Source of the DNA: Mitsuokella multacida DSM 20544
Lineage (GTDB): Bacteria > Bacillota > Negativicutes > Selenomonadales > Selenomonadaceae
Length of the DNA: 64,000 nt
Assembly (NCBI RefSeq): GCF_000155955.1
Contig: NZ_GG697141.2
Coordinates: 310,001-374,000 of the forward strand
Direction: 5' to 3'
This document shows, one piece after another, positions 24,675 to 34,131 of the stretch (the stretch's first letter is position 1; each line of letters begins with the position of its first letter). The position numbers and the translations under genes are program-made. The notes under the pieces were generated by a model. That model saw only the letters and a program-made list of their open reading frames with translations. It had not been told where the DNA came from and made no database searches.

Positions 24675-25907
24675 ATGGCGCTTATTGTAAAGAAATTCGG
24701 TGGCAGCTCGGTCGCTACCACAGAAAAAATCATGAACGTAGCGAAGAGAGTCCTCAGTGAGAAGCAGCCGGGCGATCAGATCGTCATGGTCGTATCCGCG
24801 ATGGGCGACACGACGGATGACCTCATTACTCTGGCCAATGGCATCACGAAGGACCCGTACCAGTACGCGCGCGAGATGGACATGCTGCTGACGACGGGCG
24901 AGCAGGTCTCCATCGCACTGCTCGCGATGGCCTTCAAGTCGCTCGGCCAGCCGGCCATTTCCCTGACGGGGCCGATGGCGGGCATGCGCACGGACTCCGT
25001 GCACACGAAGGGCCGCATCAAGGACATCCAGCCGAAGCGCGTCCATGAAGAGCTCGATAAGGGCAATATCGTCGTCGTCGCTGGTTTCCAGGGCGCTGAC
25101 GAGATTGGCGACCTCGTGACGCTCGGACGCGGCGGCTCAGATACGTCGGCCGTCGCACTGGCTGGCGCACTCAAGGCGGACAGCTGCGAGATCTACACGG
25201 ATGTCGACGGCGTCTACTCCGCTGACCCGCGCATCGTCAAGAACGCGCGCAAGATGAAGGAGATCACGTATTACGAGATGCTCGAGATGGCGCGCCTTGG
25301 CGCTGGCGTCATGCAGCCGCGCTCCGTCGAGATGGGCAAGTACTTCAATATTCCGATTCACGTTCGTTCGACGTTCACGAACAAACCGGGCACGATCATT
25401 AGGGAGGATTATACGATGGAAGATAAGGATTTTGTGATCCGCGGTGTCGCACACGATGAGAAGGTAGCTAAGATTGCTGTCCTGGGCATCCCGAACACGC
25501 CGGGCATTGCCCATGAGATTTTCTCGGCACTCGCTGAGGCCAACATCGATGTCGACATGATCGTGCAGAGCATCCGCAACATCGAGAAGAATGTCACGGA
25601 TATGGTCTTCACGGTCGCGACGGATGACCTCGCGCAGGCCAAGAAGGTCGTCGACAAGGTCGCAGACAAGCTCAATGCGATTGCCGTCCTCATCGAAGAG
25701 GATGTCGCAAAGGTCTCGATTGTCGGCGCTGGCATGCTCGGCAACCCGGGCATCGCGGCGCGCATGTTCGGCGCTCTGTCGAAGGCCCAGATCAACATCG
25801 ACATCATCAGCACGTCGGAGATCAGCATTTCCTGCCTCGTCAAGGGCTCGCAGCTCAAGGAAGCAGTCAATGCCATCCACGACGAATTCTTCCCGGCTAA
25901 GGCATAA
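24675..25907 (+). CDS. lysC: Aspartate kinase
   Basis: Phosphorylates aspartate at the entry of the lysine, threonine and methionine pathways. 410 residues: kinase domain with VKKFGGSSVA at the start and TLGRGGSDTSAVALA, then two C-terminal ACT domains (NTPGIAHEIFSALAEANIDV and the MLGNPGIAARMFGAL region) that usually mediate feedback inhibition. AGGGGGAG precedes ATG 24675; the open frame from 24636 has no such site. It works upstream of hom-thrB at 7.9 kb. The leader is too short for a lysine riboswitch. Confidence 0.96.
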   Translation: MALIVKKFGGSSVATTEKIMNVAKRVLSEKQPGDQIVMVVSAMGDTTDDLITLANGITKDPYQYAREMDMLLTTGEQVSIALLAMAFKSLGQPAISLTGPMAGMRTDSVHTKGRIKDIQPKRVHEELDKGNIVVVAGFQGADEIGDLVTLGRGGSDTSAVALAGALKADSCEIYTDVDGVYSADPRIVKNARKMKEITYYEMLEMARLGAGVMQPRSVEMGKYFNIPIHVRSTFTNKPGTIIREDYTMEDKDFVIRGVAHDEKVAKIAVLGIPNTPGIAHEIFSALAEANIDVDMIVQSIRNIEKNVTDMVFTVATDDLAQAKKVVDKVADKLNAIAVLIEEDVAKVSIVGAGMLGNPGIAARMFGALSKAQINIDIISTSEISISCLVKGSQLKEAVNAIHDEFFPAKA

Positions 25908-25914
25908 GCAAGAA

Positions 25915-25946
25915 GGAGCCGCCCCTTTCTTCGGGGTGGCTTTTCT
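25915..25946 (+). terminator. Terminator after lysC
   Basis: Stem AGCCGCCCC/GGGGTGGCT (25917-25925 with 25933-25941, one G-T pair), then TTTCTTGTT. Confidence 0.8.
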
Positions 25947-26008
25947 TGTTGGTGCGACTCTATTGTAGGGAAATGTTGAAAAATATTGTATACGTTCAGT
26001 ATTTCCTC

Positions 26009-26037
26009 TAGACATGCGAAAGAAAAACGTTTATGAT
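26009..26037 (+). promoter_or_regulatory. Promoter for the aminotransferase gene
   Basis: TAGACA (26009-26014), a 17-base spacer and TATGAT (26032-26037). The in-frame ATG at 26014 lies inside this promoter, which supports the later start at 26083. Confidence 0.68.
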
Positions 26038-26082
26038 ATACCCATCAAAAGGATATTGGTTTGTATGGAAGGGAGTTATTCT

Positions 26083-27327
26083 ATGACGACGAGTATGGCA
26101 GCATCTCATGCTGCAAGCAAGAGACTGAAGGATGCGATTTTTGGTGCGAGTGCAGCCTGCCGTGAGGCAGCTGAGAAATACGGTGCCGATAAAGTCACGA
26201 ATGCGACGATGGGCGTCATGATGGACGAGAACGGCAAATTCGCAAGCATCCCGACGATGGAGCGCGTCTTCCGCTCCCTGTCCATTGAAGATTACGCACG
26301 CTATGCACCAATCCCGGGCCTGCCGGACTACCTCGATGCGGTCATCGACCTGACGTTTGCTGACCAGAAGCCGGAGGGTTACTTCGGTGCCATCGCGACG
26401 GCAGGCGGCACGGGCGCCATCCACCACGCCGTGGCCAACTACGCAGAGCACGGCGACGATGTCCTGACGGCCGACTGGTTCTGGGGAACCTACAACGTTA
26501 TCTGCAACGAATGCGGTTCGCATCTGACGAACTACAAGCTCTTCGATGAGAACAACAACTTCAATATCCAGGACTTCACCGAAAAGGTTGATGCAATCAT
26601 GGCAAAGCAGGACAGCCTGCTGACCATCATCAACACGCCGGCACACAATCCGACGGGCTTCAGCCTGACGGAGGAGGACTGGGACAATGTCCTCGACCTC
26701 GCGAAGAAGTACGCTGCCAAGGGCAAGAAGATGAGCATCCTCGTCGATATCGCCTACATCGACTTCGCTGGCGAGAAGAATGAGACGCGCCGCTTCATGA
26801 AGAAGTTCGGCAATCTGCCGAGTAACATCCTCGTCATGTTCGCCTTCTCGATGTCGAAGGGCTACACGGCCTATGGCCAGCGCACGGGCGCACTCGTCGC
26901 CGTCTCCTCGAGCCAGGAAGTCATCACGGAGTTCAAGGAAGTCAATAAGTACACGAGCCGCGCGACGTGGTCGAACATCAACCGCGGTGCGATGACGTTG
27001 CTTACGCGCATCCAGCAGGACAAGAGCACGCTCGCACAGTTCGAGAAAGAGCGCGATGACTACTACAAGATGATCCAGCAGCGCGGCAACCTCTTCATGG
27101 AAGAGGCAAAGGCATGCGGCCTCGGCGCCCTGCCGTACAAGGGCGGCTTCTTCCTCGCCGTGCCGGCCAAGGACCCGCAGGCTGTCTGCGACAAGCTGCA
27201 CGACGACCTGATCTTCGCCGTGCCGCTGAAGCTCGGCGTTCGCATCGCTGCCTGCTCGGTCTCGGCCGAGAAGATGAAGGGCATTGCCCCGAAGGTCCTC
27301 AAGGCGCTGCAGGCTGTAGAAGGCTGA
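26083..27327 (+). CDS. Pyridoxal-phosphate aminotransferase, class I/II
   Basis: 414-residue fold-type I aminotransferase. The cofactor lysine lies in FSMSKGYTAYGQRTG, with NTPAHNPTG (substrate-site asparagine) and DIAYIDF before it. It resembles the aspartate/aromatic aminotransferase group; the exact amino acid cannot be decided from sequence. Its position after lysC suggests an aspartate-family or transamination role, but each has its own promoter and terminator. AAGGGAG lies 7 bases before ATG 26083. Confidence 0.85.
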   Translation: MTTSMAASHAASKRLKDAIFGASAACREAAEKYGADKVTNATMGVMMDENGKFASIPTMERVFRSLSIEDYARYAPIPGLPDYLDAVIDLTFADQKPEGYFGAIATAGGTGAIHHAVANYAEHGDDVLTADWFWGTYNVICNECGSHLTNYKLFDENNNFNIQDFTEKVDAIMAKQDSLLTIINTPAHNPTGFSLTEEDWDNVLDLAKKYAAKGKKMSILVDIAYIDFAGEKNETRRFMKKFGNLPSNILVMFAFSMSKGYTAYGQRTGALVAVSSSQEVITEFKEVNKYTSRATWSNINRGAMTLLTRIQQDKSTLAQFEKERDDYYKMIQQRGNLFMEEAKACGLGALPYKGGFFLAVPAKDPQAVCDKLHDDLIFAVPLKLGVRIAACSVSAEKMKGIAPKVLKALQAVEG

Positions 27328-27358
27328 TATACCGCCGCTCAATGCCTGAAAACAGCAA

Positions 27359-27400
27359 GGCCCGGCATCCGTTTCCCATGACGGATGCCGGGCCCTTTTT
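27359..27400 (+). terminator. Terminator after the aminotransferase gene
   Basis: Perfect 14-bp stem GGCCCGGCATCCGT with 27381-27394, loop TTCCCATG, then CTTTTT. Confidence 0.9.
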
Positions 27401-27422
27401 CGTCGTGCGTCAAAAGTTTTTA

Positions 27423-27474
27423 TTGATGTGTACCGTGATTGATGTTATAGTTTAATTGTTAAGGTTTGTTAACA
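27423..27474 (+). promoter_or_regulatory. Promoter and possible Pho-like repeats for DUF47-pit
   Basis: TTGATG (27423-27428), a 17-base spacer and TATAGT (27446-27451). Just downstream TGTTAA occurs twice (27457-27462 and 27467-27472), ten bases apart and in direct order. This recalls the direct repeats bound by PhoP/PhoB-type regulators, but the period is ten rather than eleven. The regulatory reading is an inference. Confidence 0.5.
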
Positions 27475-27532
27475 CTGCACTACAATGCAATAGGTTCGTT
27501 TTCGTTCATGATCTAGGAGGACGCAGAAGAAG

Positions 27533-28159
27533 ATGTTTAAGTTCAAGCAGAAGGACAGCGAGTTCTTTGACTTGTTCGTGGAAAGCGCCCAGTATTTCTA
27601 CCAGGGTGCGCTCATGATGGACGAAGTCATGCTGGATTACAGCAAGGCCGCTGACAAGGTGAAAGAAGTTGTTGACCTCGAGCACGCAGCCGATGCCGTA
27701 AACGATAAGATCATCGATAAGCTGAATCTGACTTTCATCACGCCGATTGACCGCGAGGATATCTACGCACTGGCCAATGGCCTCGACGATGGCGTGGACA
27801 ATCTGCAGGGGACGCTGCAGCGCATCGTGATGTACCGCACGGGCAAGGCGATGAGCGGCGCAGTCACACTGACGAAGCTGCTCATCGAGAGCACAGAGGA
27901 AATCATCCGCGCGTTCTCCCTCTTGAAGAACATCCGCAAGAATCAGGCGCAGATCCTTGAGGCGACGCACAAGATCGGCCGCCTCGAGAGTGAGGGCGAC
28001 CGCGTCTACCGCCATGAGGTCGCCTACCTCTTCGACAAAGAAAAAGATCCGATCGAGCTCATCAAGTGGAAGGACATCCTCGAGAATCTCGAGAATACGC
28101 TCGACCACTGCGAGAAGATCGCGGATATGCTCCGGGGAGTGGTAATGAAGTATGCCTGA
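27533..28159 (+). CDS. DUF47 (PhoU-like) phosphate transport accessory protein
   Basis: All-helical cytoplasmic protein of 208 residues in the DUF47/PhoU-like family, which usually sits beside Pit transporters and modulates phosphate uptake. Typical features are the acidic helix DLEHAADAVNDKIIDKL and the repeat-like ESEGDRVYRHEV with a probable metal-binding pattern. It overlaps pit by eight bases, so the proteins are made together. AGGAGG lies upstream of the ATG. Confidence 0.9.
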   Translation: MFKFKQKDSEFFDLFVESAQYFYQGALMMDEVMLDYSKAADKVKEVVDLEHAADAVNDKIIDKLNLTFITPIDREDIYALANGLDDGVDNLQGTLQRIVMYRTGKAMSGAVTLTKLLIESTEEIIRAFSLLKNIRKNQAQILEATHKIGRLESEGDRVYRHEVAYLFDKEKDPIELIKWKDILENLENTLDHCEKIADMLRGVVMKYA

Positions 28160-29150
28160 ACTCCAGCTTTTGATCTTTACAGTCATCGGGCTCGCACTGC
28201 TGTTTGACTTCATCAATGGCTTCCACGATACGGCGAATGCCATTGCGACATCGGTCTCCACGCGCGCCCTGCATCCGAGCCACGCCATCATCATGGCGGC
28301 ATTCCTCAACTTCCTCGGCGCGATGTACAGTACAGGCGTCGCGAAGACCATCGGTGCGGACATCGTCAAGTCGGCCCAGCACGTCGATGAGCACGTCATC
28401 ATCGCGGCCTTGATGGGCGCCGTCATCTGGAACCTCATCACCTGGTGGTTCGCCGTGCCGTCGAGTTCCTCACATGCACTCGTCGGCGGCGTCATCGGTG
28501 CCGTGCTCGTCTCCGTCGGCTCGGACGGTCTGAATTTCTACGGCATCGGCAAGATCGTGCTCTCGCTGATCGCCTCGCCAATCATCGCCATCGTGACGGG
28601 CTGCCTCGTCATGACGCTGCTCTTCCGCATCTTCGGGCGGTTCAGTCCGTCGGCCATCAACGGCAAGTTCAAGAAGATGCAGATCCTCTCGGCTGCGATG
28701 ATGGCCTTCTCGCACGGCTCGAACGATGCGCAGAAGTCGATGGGTATCATCACGTTGGCGCTGCTCTCGGGCGGCTACATCGATGTCTTCGAGGTCCCGA
28801 CGTACGTCAAGGTCCTCGCGGCGACGGCGATGGCCTGCGGCACGGCCGTCGGCGGCTGGCGCATCATCAAGACAATCGGCGGCAAGATCTTCAAGCTTGA
28901 GCCGATCTCTGGCTTCGCAGCTGATCTCAACTCGTCCATCGTCATCTTCTCGGCGACGCTCCTGCACCTGCCGGTCTCGACGACGCATGTCGTCTCGGGT
29001 TCCATCATGGGTGTCGGCACGGCCAAGCGCGTCAATGCCGTCCGCTGGGGCGTTGCCCAGCAGATGGTCACGGCTTGGGTCCTGACGATCCCGTGCACGG
29101 CCGTGATGGGCGCAGTTGCCTACCAGTTCGTACTCTGGATCTTCAGGTAA
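28152..29150 (+). CDS. pit: Inorganic phosphate transporter, Pit family
   Basis: Low-affinity phosphate (metal-phosphate) symporter, 332 residues with about ten membrane segments. Signature repeats are seen in both halves: FDFINGFHDTANAIATSVST in the first and SHGSNDAQKSMG in the second, plus SSSHALVGG and STTHVVSGS. It is translationally coupled to the DUF47 gene. No high-affinity pst genes are present in the window. Confidence 0.95.
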   Translation: MPELQLLIFTVIGLALLFDFINGFHDTANAIATSVSTRALHPSHAIIMAAFLNFLGAMYSTGVAKTIGADIVKSAQHVDEHVIIAALMGAVIWNLITWWFAVPSSSSHALVGGVIGAVLVSVGSDGLNFYGIGKIVLSLIASPIIAIVTGCLVMTLLFRIFGRFSPSAINGKFKKMQILSAAMMAFSHGSNDAQKSMGIITLALLSGGYIDVFEVPTYVKVLAATAMACGTAVGGWRIIKTIGGKIFKLEPISGFAADLNSSIVIFSATLLHLPVSTTHVVSGSIMGVGTAKRVNAVRWGVAQQMVTAWVLTIPCTAVMGAVAYQFVLWIFR

Positions 29151-29183
29151 AGGCGCGCAGGGACTGCAATCCTGCCAAATGAA

Positions 29184-29214
29184 CTGACATTTGGACCGGA
29201 ACATGTGCTACAAT
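29184..29214 (+). promoter_or_regulatory. Promoter for the nucleoside kinase gene, embedded in a terminator
   Basis: CTGACA/TGACAT around 29184-29190 and TGC-TACAAT (extended -10, 29206-29214). The -10 box is in the loop of the pit terminator, so the end of one unit and the start of the next share bases. Confidence 0.55.
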
Positions 29215-29240
29215 AGTAGTAACACATGTTCCGGTTTTTT
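29195..29240 (+). terminator. Terminator after pit
   Basis: Perfect 13-bp stem ACCGGAACATGTG with 29223-29235, a 15-base loop, then TTTTTT. The loop contains the likely -10 box of the following gene. Confidence 0.85.
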
Positions 29241-29271
29241 GCATCTGACGTCAAGAGAAGGGGGTAATCCT

Positions 29272-30939
29272 ATGTTCGTCACGATACGAAAGGAAAGGAA
29301 TGTCCTGCCGCAGGTCCTGCCTCGCGACCTCGCGGCGGATTATCAGCAGGAGTACGCGAGCCGCATCGTCGCCGTCAAGCTCGACAACACCTTGCACGAC
29401 CTGCAGACGCCGGTCGGCAAGTCGCGCTCCATCGAGTTCGTTGAGCTCGAGAGTGAAGAAGGCTGGATCATCTATCGCCGTTCGGTGGAATTCCTGCTCG
29501 TCATGGCCGTGCACGAGCTCTATCCGGAGGCCGAGGTCGCGGCCATGTTCCGCGCTAACAACGGCCTCTACTGTGAGATCAGCGTGCCGGGCAAGAAGCT
29601 GACGGAGGCGATGGCCCAAGCCATCGAGGCGGAGATGCGCCGCATCGTCGAGGAAGACCGGCCCATCGTCAAGGAGGTGCTCGAACGAGAAGCGGCCGTC
29701 AAGCTCTTCAAGGAGACGAAGCAGGTCGAGAAGGCCAACCTCATCGCCTCGCTTAAGCTGCCGAAGGTCAGCATCTACCGCTGCGGCGACTACTACGACT
29801 ACCTCTACGGCGCGATGATCGGCTCGACCGGTCACCTTGGCAAATTCGCGCTCGACATCTTCGAGTCGGGTGTCCTGCTGCGCACGCCGGACCTCAAGAG
29901 CAAGGGGGAAGTGCCGCCTTCCGTGCCGCAGCCGAAGCTCTCGGAGGTGCTGACCGAGGCGAAGAACTGGGCCAACATCCTGCGCTGCCGTTATGTCACG
30001 GATCTCAACCGCGCCATCCGCTCGGGCCGCATCAGCGAGGTCATCCGCGTCTCGGAGGCCCTGCAGGAGAAGCACATCGCTGAGATTGCCGACTACATCG
30101 CCAAGCACCGCCAGAAGCTGCGCCTGATCCTCATCGCGGGCCCTTCTTCGTCGGGCAAGACTTCCTTTGCGCAGCGCCTGCGTGTCCAGCTGCAGGTCAT
30201 GGGCCTGCGCCCGTTCTCCATCTCACTCGATAATTACTTCGTCAACCGCGAGGACACGCCGAAGACGCCGGCGGGGGCGTACGACTACGAATGCTTGGAG
30301 GCGCTTGATGTCGACCTCTTCAACAAGGATATGTTCGCCCTGCTCAAGGGCGAGAGCGTCGTGCTGCCGCGTTACAACTTCAAGACGGGCGAGCGCGAGT
30401 GGGAGGGTCAAACGCCGCTGACACTTGAGAAGAGCCAGCCCATCATCGTCGAGGGCATCCACGGCCTCAACGAGAAGCTCACGGCAGCCATCCCGCGCGA
30501 GTACAAGTTCAAGATCTACGTCAGCGCGCTGACCCAGCTCAACATTGATGCGCACAACCGCATCCCGACGACCGATGCGCGCCTGATCCGCCGCCTCGTG
30601 CGCGACTATCAGTTCCGCGGTGCGAGCGCGCTGAAGACGCTCAAACAGTGGCCGGATGTGCGCCAAGGGGAGGAGAAGTACATCTTCCCGTATCAGGAAG
30701 AAGCCGATGTCATGTTCAACTCAGCGATGATCTACGAGCTATCGGCCTTGCGCCGCTATGCCGTGCCGATGCTCGAGGCCGTGACGCCGGATGTACCGGA
30801 GTACACGAAGGCACGGCGCCTGCTCGACTTCTGCCAGTACTTCCTCGACCTGCCCGACGAGGAGGATGTGCCGAACAACTCCATCCTGCGCGAGTTCATC
30901 GGCAAGTCGGTGTTCTTCAAGGGCGAAGACCAGGTATGA
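29272..30939 (+). CDS. Nucleoside (uridine) kinase with threonyl-tRNA-synthetase-like N-terminal region
   Basis: 555 residues. The N-terminal half (to about 280) resembles the TGS/SAD (editing-type) part of threonyl-tRNA synthetase-like proteins seen in a group of Firmicutes uridine-kinase homologues. The C-terminal half is a P-loop kinase with AGPSSSGKTSFAQRL, SLDNYFVNRED and VEGIHGLNEKL. The likely activity is phosphorylation of uridine or a related nucleoside; why the editing-like module is fused is unknown. AGAAGGGGG precedes ATG 29272; the frame beyond it runs through the terminator. Confidence 0.82.
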   Translation: MFVTIRKERNVLPQVLPRDLAADYQQEYASRIVAVKLDNTLHDLQTPVGKSRSIEFVELESEEGWIIYRRSVEFLLVMAVHELYPEAEVAAMFRANNGLYCEISVPGKKLTEAMAQAIEAEMRRIVEEDRPIVKEVLEREAAVKLFKETKQVEKANLIASLKLPKVSIYRCGDYYDYLYGAMIGSTGHLGKFALDIFESGVLLRTPDLKSKGEVPPSVPQPKLSEVLTEAKNWANILRCRYVTDLNRAIRSGRISEVIRVSEALQEKHIAEIADYIAKHRQKLRLILIAGPSSSGKTSFAQRLRVQLQVMGLRPFSISLDNYFVNREDTPKTPAGAYDYECLEALDVDLFNKDMFALLKGESVVLPRYNFKTGEREWEGQTPLTLEKSQPIIVEGIHGLNEKLTAAIPREYKFKIYVSALTQLNIDAHNRIPTTDARLIRRLVRDYQFRGASALKTLKQWPDVRQGEEKYIFPYQEEADVMFNSAMIYELSALRRYAVPMLEAVTPDVPEYTKARRLLDFCQYFLDLPDEEDVPNNSILREFIGKSVFFKGEDQV

Positions 30940-30976
30940 AAAAAGAGCTGTCACATTGCTGTGGCAGCTCTTTTTG
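30940..30976. terminator. Bidirectional terminator between kinase and symporter genes
   Basis: 16-bp stem AAAAAGAGCTGTCACA with 30960-30975 (one G-T pair), loop TTGC. A and T runs on the two sides serve both convergent genes. Confidence 0.88.
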
Positions 30977-30985
30977 TGCGCGGGA

Positions 30986-32407
<1,422 letters not shown>

Positions 32408-32486
32408 AGATGATACCTCATTTCTTTGATTCTTTGGGAACCGTGTTCTTTAAATCAATCACAATCTATGACAGAAATACATATTT

Positions 32487-32515
32487 ATTATAAAGAAATC
32501 TTCTAAGGAGGTCAA
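32487..32515 (-). promoter_or_regulatory. Promoter for the AGCS symporter gene
   Basis: Read on the minus strand: TTGACC (32515-32510), a 17-base spacer and TATAAT (32492-32487). The rest of the gap to 32705 holds no feature I can name; a weak TTGCCG-18-CATGAT at 32582-32611 could serve the next + strand gene. Confidence 0.72.
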
Positions 32516-32705
32516 GAAAGAACGCGATGGAATGCGAAAAAAGAGGCGAAGTGTAACAGATGTCACGGCGAGAAGCGTGCATTGCCGATAGAATAACAGG
32601 CAGGACATGATACGAACTGCCATTACAAACCCTTAACGAAATCTTTACTGAAGTTAACAAGCGCCGTGCCTGCCATGGCGTCGCTGCGATACAGGAGGTC
32701 TTTTC

Positions 32706-33305
32706 ATGAGTATGTTTTTAGCGCCAATCCACTTCATGGTGTACGGTAAGAACCAGCTGCAGGAGCAGCTCATTGCGCGCATTGCCGAGCGGGCGGCTGC
32801 GGAGGGCTGGGCCACTGCCGAGGCACTCGATGCCTACTGCAGCCATGAGGACCGGCCGCTCGATGCGATCATCGACGTCTCGAATATCCACGGCTGGCTC
32901 TCGAACAGCATCGCCGATGTCGAGCATCGCCTCGCGGCGCTCGTCACGGGGCTCCTGTTCGGCCATCCGGAGCGCCTCTCTGTGCTCGAGGAAGTGGCGT
33001 ATGAAGAAGGCAAGAAGCAGGCTGCACCGGCCGATGCCGAGGCAGGCGAGCTCTTCCAGTATCTGACGACGCACCTCGTCGACGGCATGCCGTGCGATGG
33101 CGTCAACATGATGCGTGACCAGACGGCCGAGACGTTCCGCTGGGACAAGACGGCAGATGTGCACAGCCACTACTGGACGGAAGTCGAGGGCAGTCCGGCT
33201 GTCTATCAGGCCCTGCGCGGCAAGTTCATCGAAGGCCTGCTCTCCTCGACGGACTATGCGATTAGCACAGATGACGGCACAAGCTTTATTCTGCAGAAAA
33301 ATTGA
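32706..33305 (+). CDS. Uncharacterised protein, 199 residues
   Basis: I do not recognise a named family. The protein begins MSMFLAPIHFMVYGKNQLQEQ, is soluble and acidic, has no signal peptide or membrane segment, and ends in DDGTSFILQKN. Conserved-looking features are HxxxWS-like IHGWLSNSIADVEHRL and HSHYWTEVEGSPAVY, with several histidines and a single pair of cysteines. It has an AGGAGG ribosome binding site, its own strong terminator and normal codon use, so it is a real single gene. The histidines could bind metal; that is speculation. Confidence 0.75.
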   Translation: MSMFLAPIHFMVYGKNQLQEQLIARIAERAAAEGWATAEALDAYCSHEDRPLDAIIDVSNIHGWLSNSIADVEHRLAALVTGLLFGHPERLSVLEEVAYEEGKKQAAPADAEAGELFQYLTTHLVDGMPCDGVNMMRDQTAETFRWDKTADVHSHYWTEVEGSPAVYQALRGKFIEGLLSSTDYAISTDDGTSFILQKN

Positions 33306-33347
33306 AACAATGTACCGCAGCATACGCTGCGGTACATTGTTTTTTAA
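33305..33347 (+). terminator. Terminator after the 199-residue protein gene
   Basis: Perfect 17-bp stem (33305-33321 with 33326-33342; core ATGTACCGCAGC), loop ATAC, then TTTTT. Confidence 0.92.
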
Positions 33348-33396
33348 TGCGCGAAAATAGAAAAAATTTTCAAGAAAACTTCTTTTTTAGCTCGTA

Positions 33397-33425
33397 TTGA
33401 CGTGGAATCGGTATCGTGCTATGGT
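33397..33425 (+). promoter_or_regulatory. Promoter for the 26-codon gene
   Basis: TTGACG (33397-33402), a 17-base spacer and TATGGT (33420-33425). This is one of the better promoter matches in the window and sits about 50 bases before the short gene. Confidence 0.72.
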
Positions 33426-33477
33426 AATTACATCATCAAATCACAGATGAAATCGTGAAAAGACAGGGGGTTTTTCC

Positions 33478-33558
33478 ATGAAGAAGATTGTGAAGCACGT
33501 CTTCAAGTCCTATGCAAATGTAGAGGCTCTGGGCAAAGTCATCAGCTGGAATGCATGA
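33478..33558 (+). CDS. Small protein of 26 residues, unknown
   Basis: The frame starts ATG AAG AAG ATT and ends TGG AAT GCA TGA. The peptide begins MKKIVKHVF and ends KVISWNA; it is basic, with hydrophobic residues spaced as in an amphipathic helix. AGGGGG lies 8 bases before the ATG. A consensus-like promoter is upstream (33397) and a hairpin with T-run downstream (33604), so it forms a transcription unit of about 200 bases with no other gene. No family is recognised. Confidence 0.62.
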   Translation: MKKIVKHVFKSYANVEALGKVISWNA

Positions 33559-33603
33559 TCTTGCCAGATGAGGCTCGTATAAAGGAATAGCACGAAATGA
33601 GAC

Positions 33604-33632
33604 GGAGAACGCGGTGTTCTTCGCCTTTTTTG
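33604..33632 (+). terminator. Terminator of the small-protein unit
   Basis: Seven-bp stem GGAGAAC/GTTCTTC (one G-T pair), loop GCGGT, followed by GCC and six T. Confidence 0.65.
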
Positions 33633-33674
33633 TATATAGAAGGAATGAAACGGCGAGAATTTTCACTGTAGCTA

Positions 33675-33703
33675 TTGGTTTTTTCAAGAAGCCTTGCTAT
33701 AAT
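33675..33703 (+). promoter_or_regulatory. Promoter for the ACT-PFL operon
   Basis: TTGGTT (33675-33680), a 17-base spacer and TGC-TATAAT (33698-33703, extended -10). Confidence 0.7.
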
Positions 33704-33786
33704 GGAGAAAATAGTTTGTGTGGGGACATTGTTCCACCTGATGCAAACGGTGTTATACATCTGGTCAATGAAGGAGAAATGTGTAA

Positions 33787-34056
33787 ATGAAACTGGTAGT
33801 AACTGTTGTTGGTAAAGACCGTGTCGGCATCATCGCGATGGTCAGCCAGATCCTCGCCGAGAATAATGTCAACATCCTCAATATCAATCAGAACATCATG
33901 GATGGCTTCTTCAACATGGTCATGATCGCGGAGATCAGCGCGAGCAAGATCAACCTCGTAGACCTGCAGAAGACGCTCAAGGAGAAGGGCAAGGAGATCA
34001 ATGTCGACATCAAGGCACAGCATGAAGACATCTTCAATGTCATGCATAACGTCTGA
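33787..34056 (+). CDS. ACT domain protein, UPF0237 family
   Basis: 89 residues that are almost entirely one ACT domain (VVGKDRVGIIAMVSQILAENN, then the DIFNVMHNV tail). UPF0237 proteins are regularly encoded next to UPF0210/PFL proteins, as here, and are thought to regulate them by binding a small molecule. The ligand is unknown. AAGGAG precedes the ATG. Confidence 0.92.
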   Translation: MKLVVTVVGKDRVGIIAMVSQILAENNVNILNINQNIMDGFFNMVMIAEISASKINLVDLQKTLKEKGKEINVDIKAQHEDIFNVMHNV

Positions 34057-34078
34057 ACGGACGGCAAGGATACCGGAC

Positions 34079-34114
34079 TGACTTTTGATGACTTTGATGA
34101 TTTTGATGACTTTT
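34079..34114. repeat. Short imperfect tandem repeat ahead of the PFL gene
   Basis: Units of nine to ten bases of the form (A)CTTTTGATG are repeated about three and a half times between the UPF0237 stop and the PFL ribosome binding site. Slippage here could change spacing, but the ribosome binding site itself is outside. Confidence 0.75.
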
Positions 34115-34131
34115 AGGAGGAAAAGAGCTCT

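Noticed and set aside
33478-33558. Leader peptide of an amino-acid attenuator
   Set aside because: It has no run of one regulatory codon and no biosynthetic gene directly downstream; it is closed by its own terminator before the next promoter.
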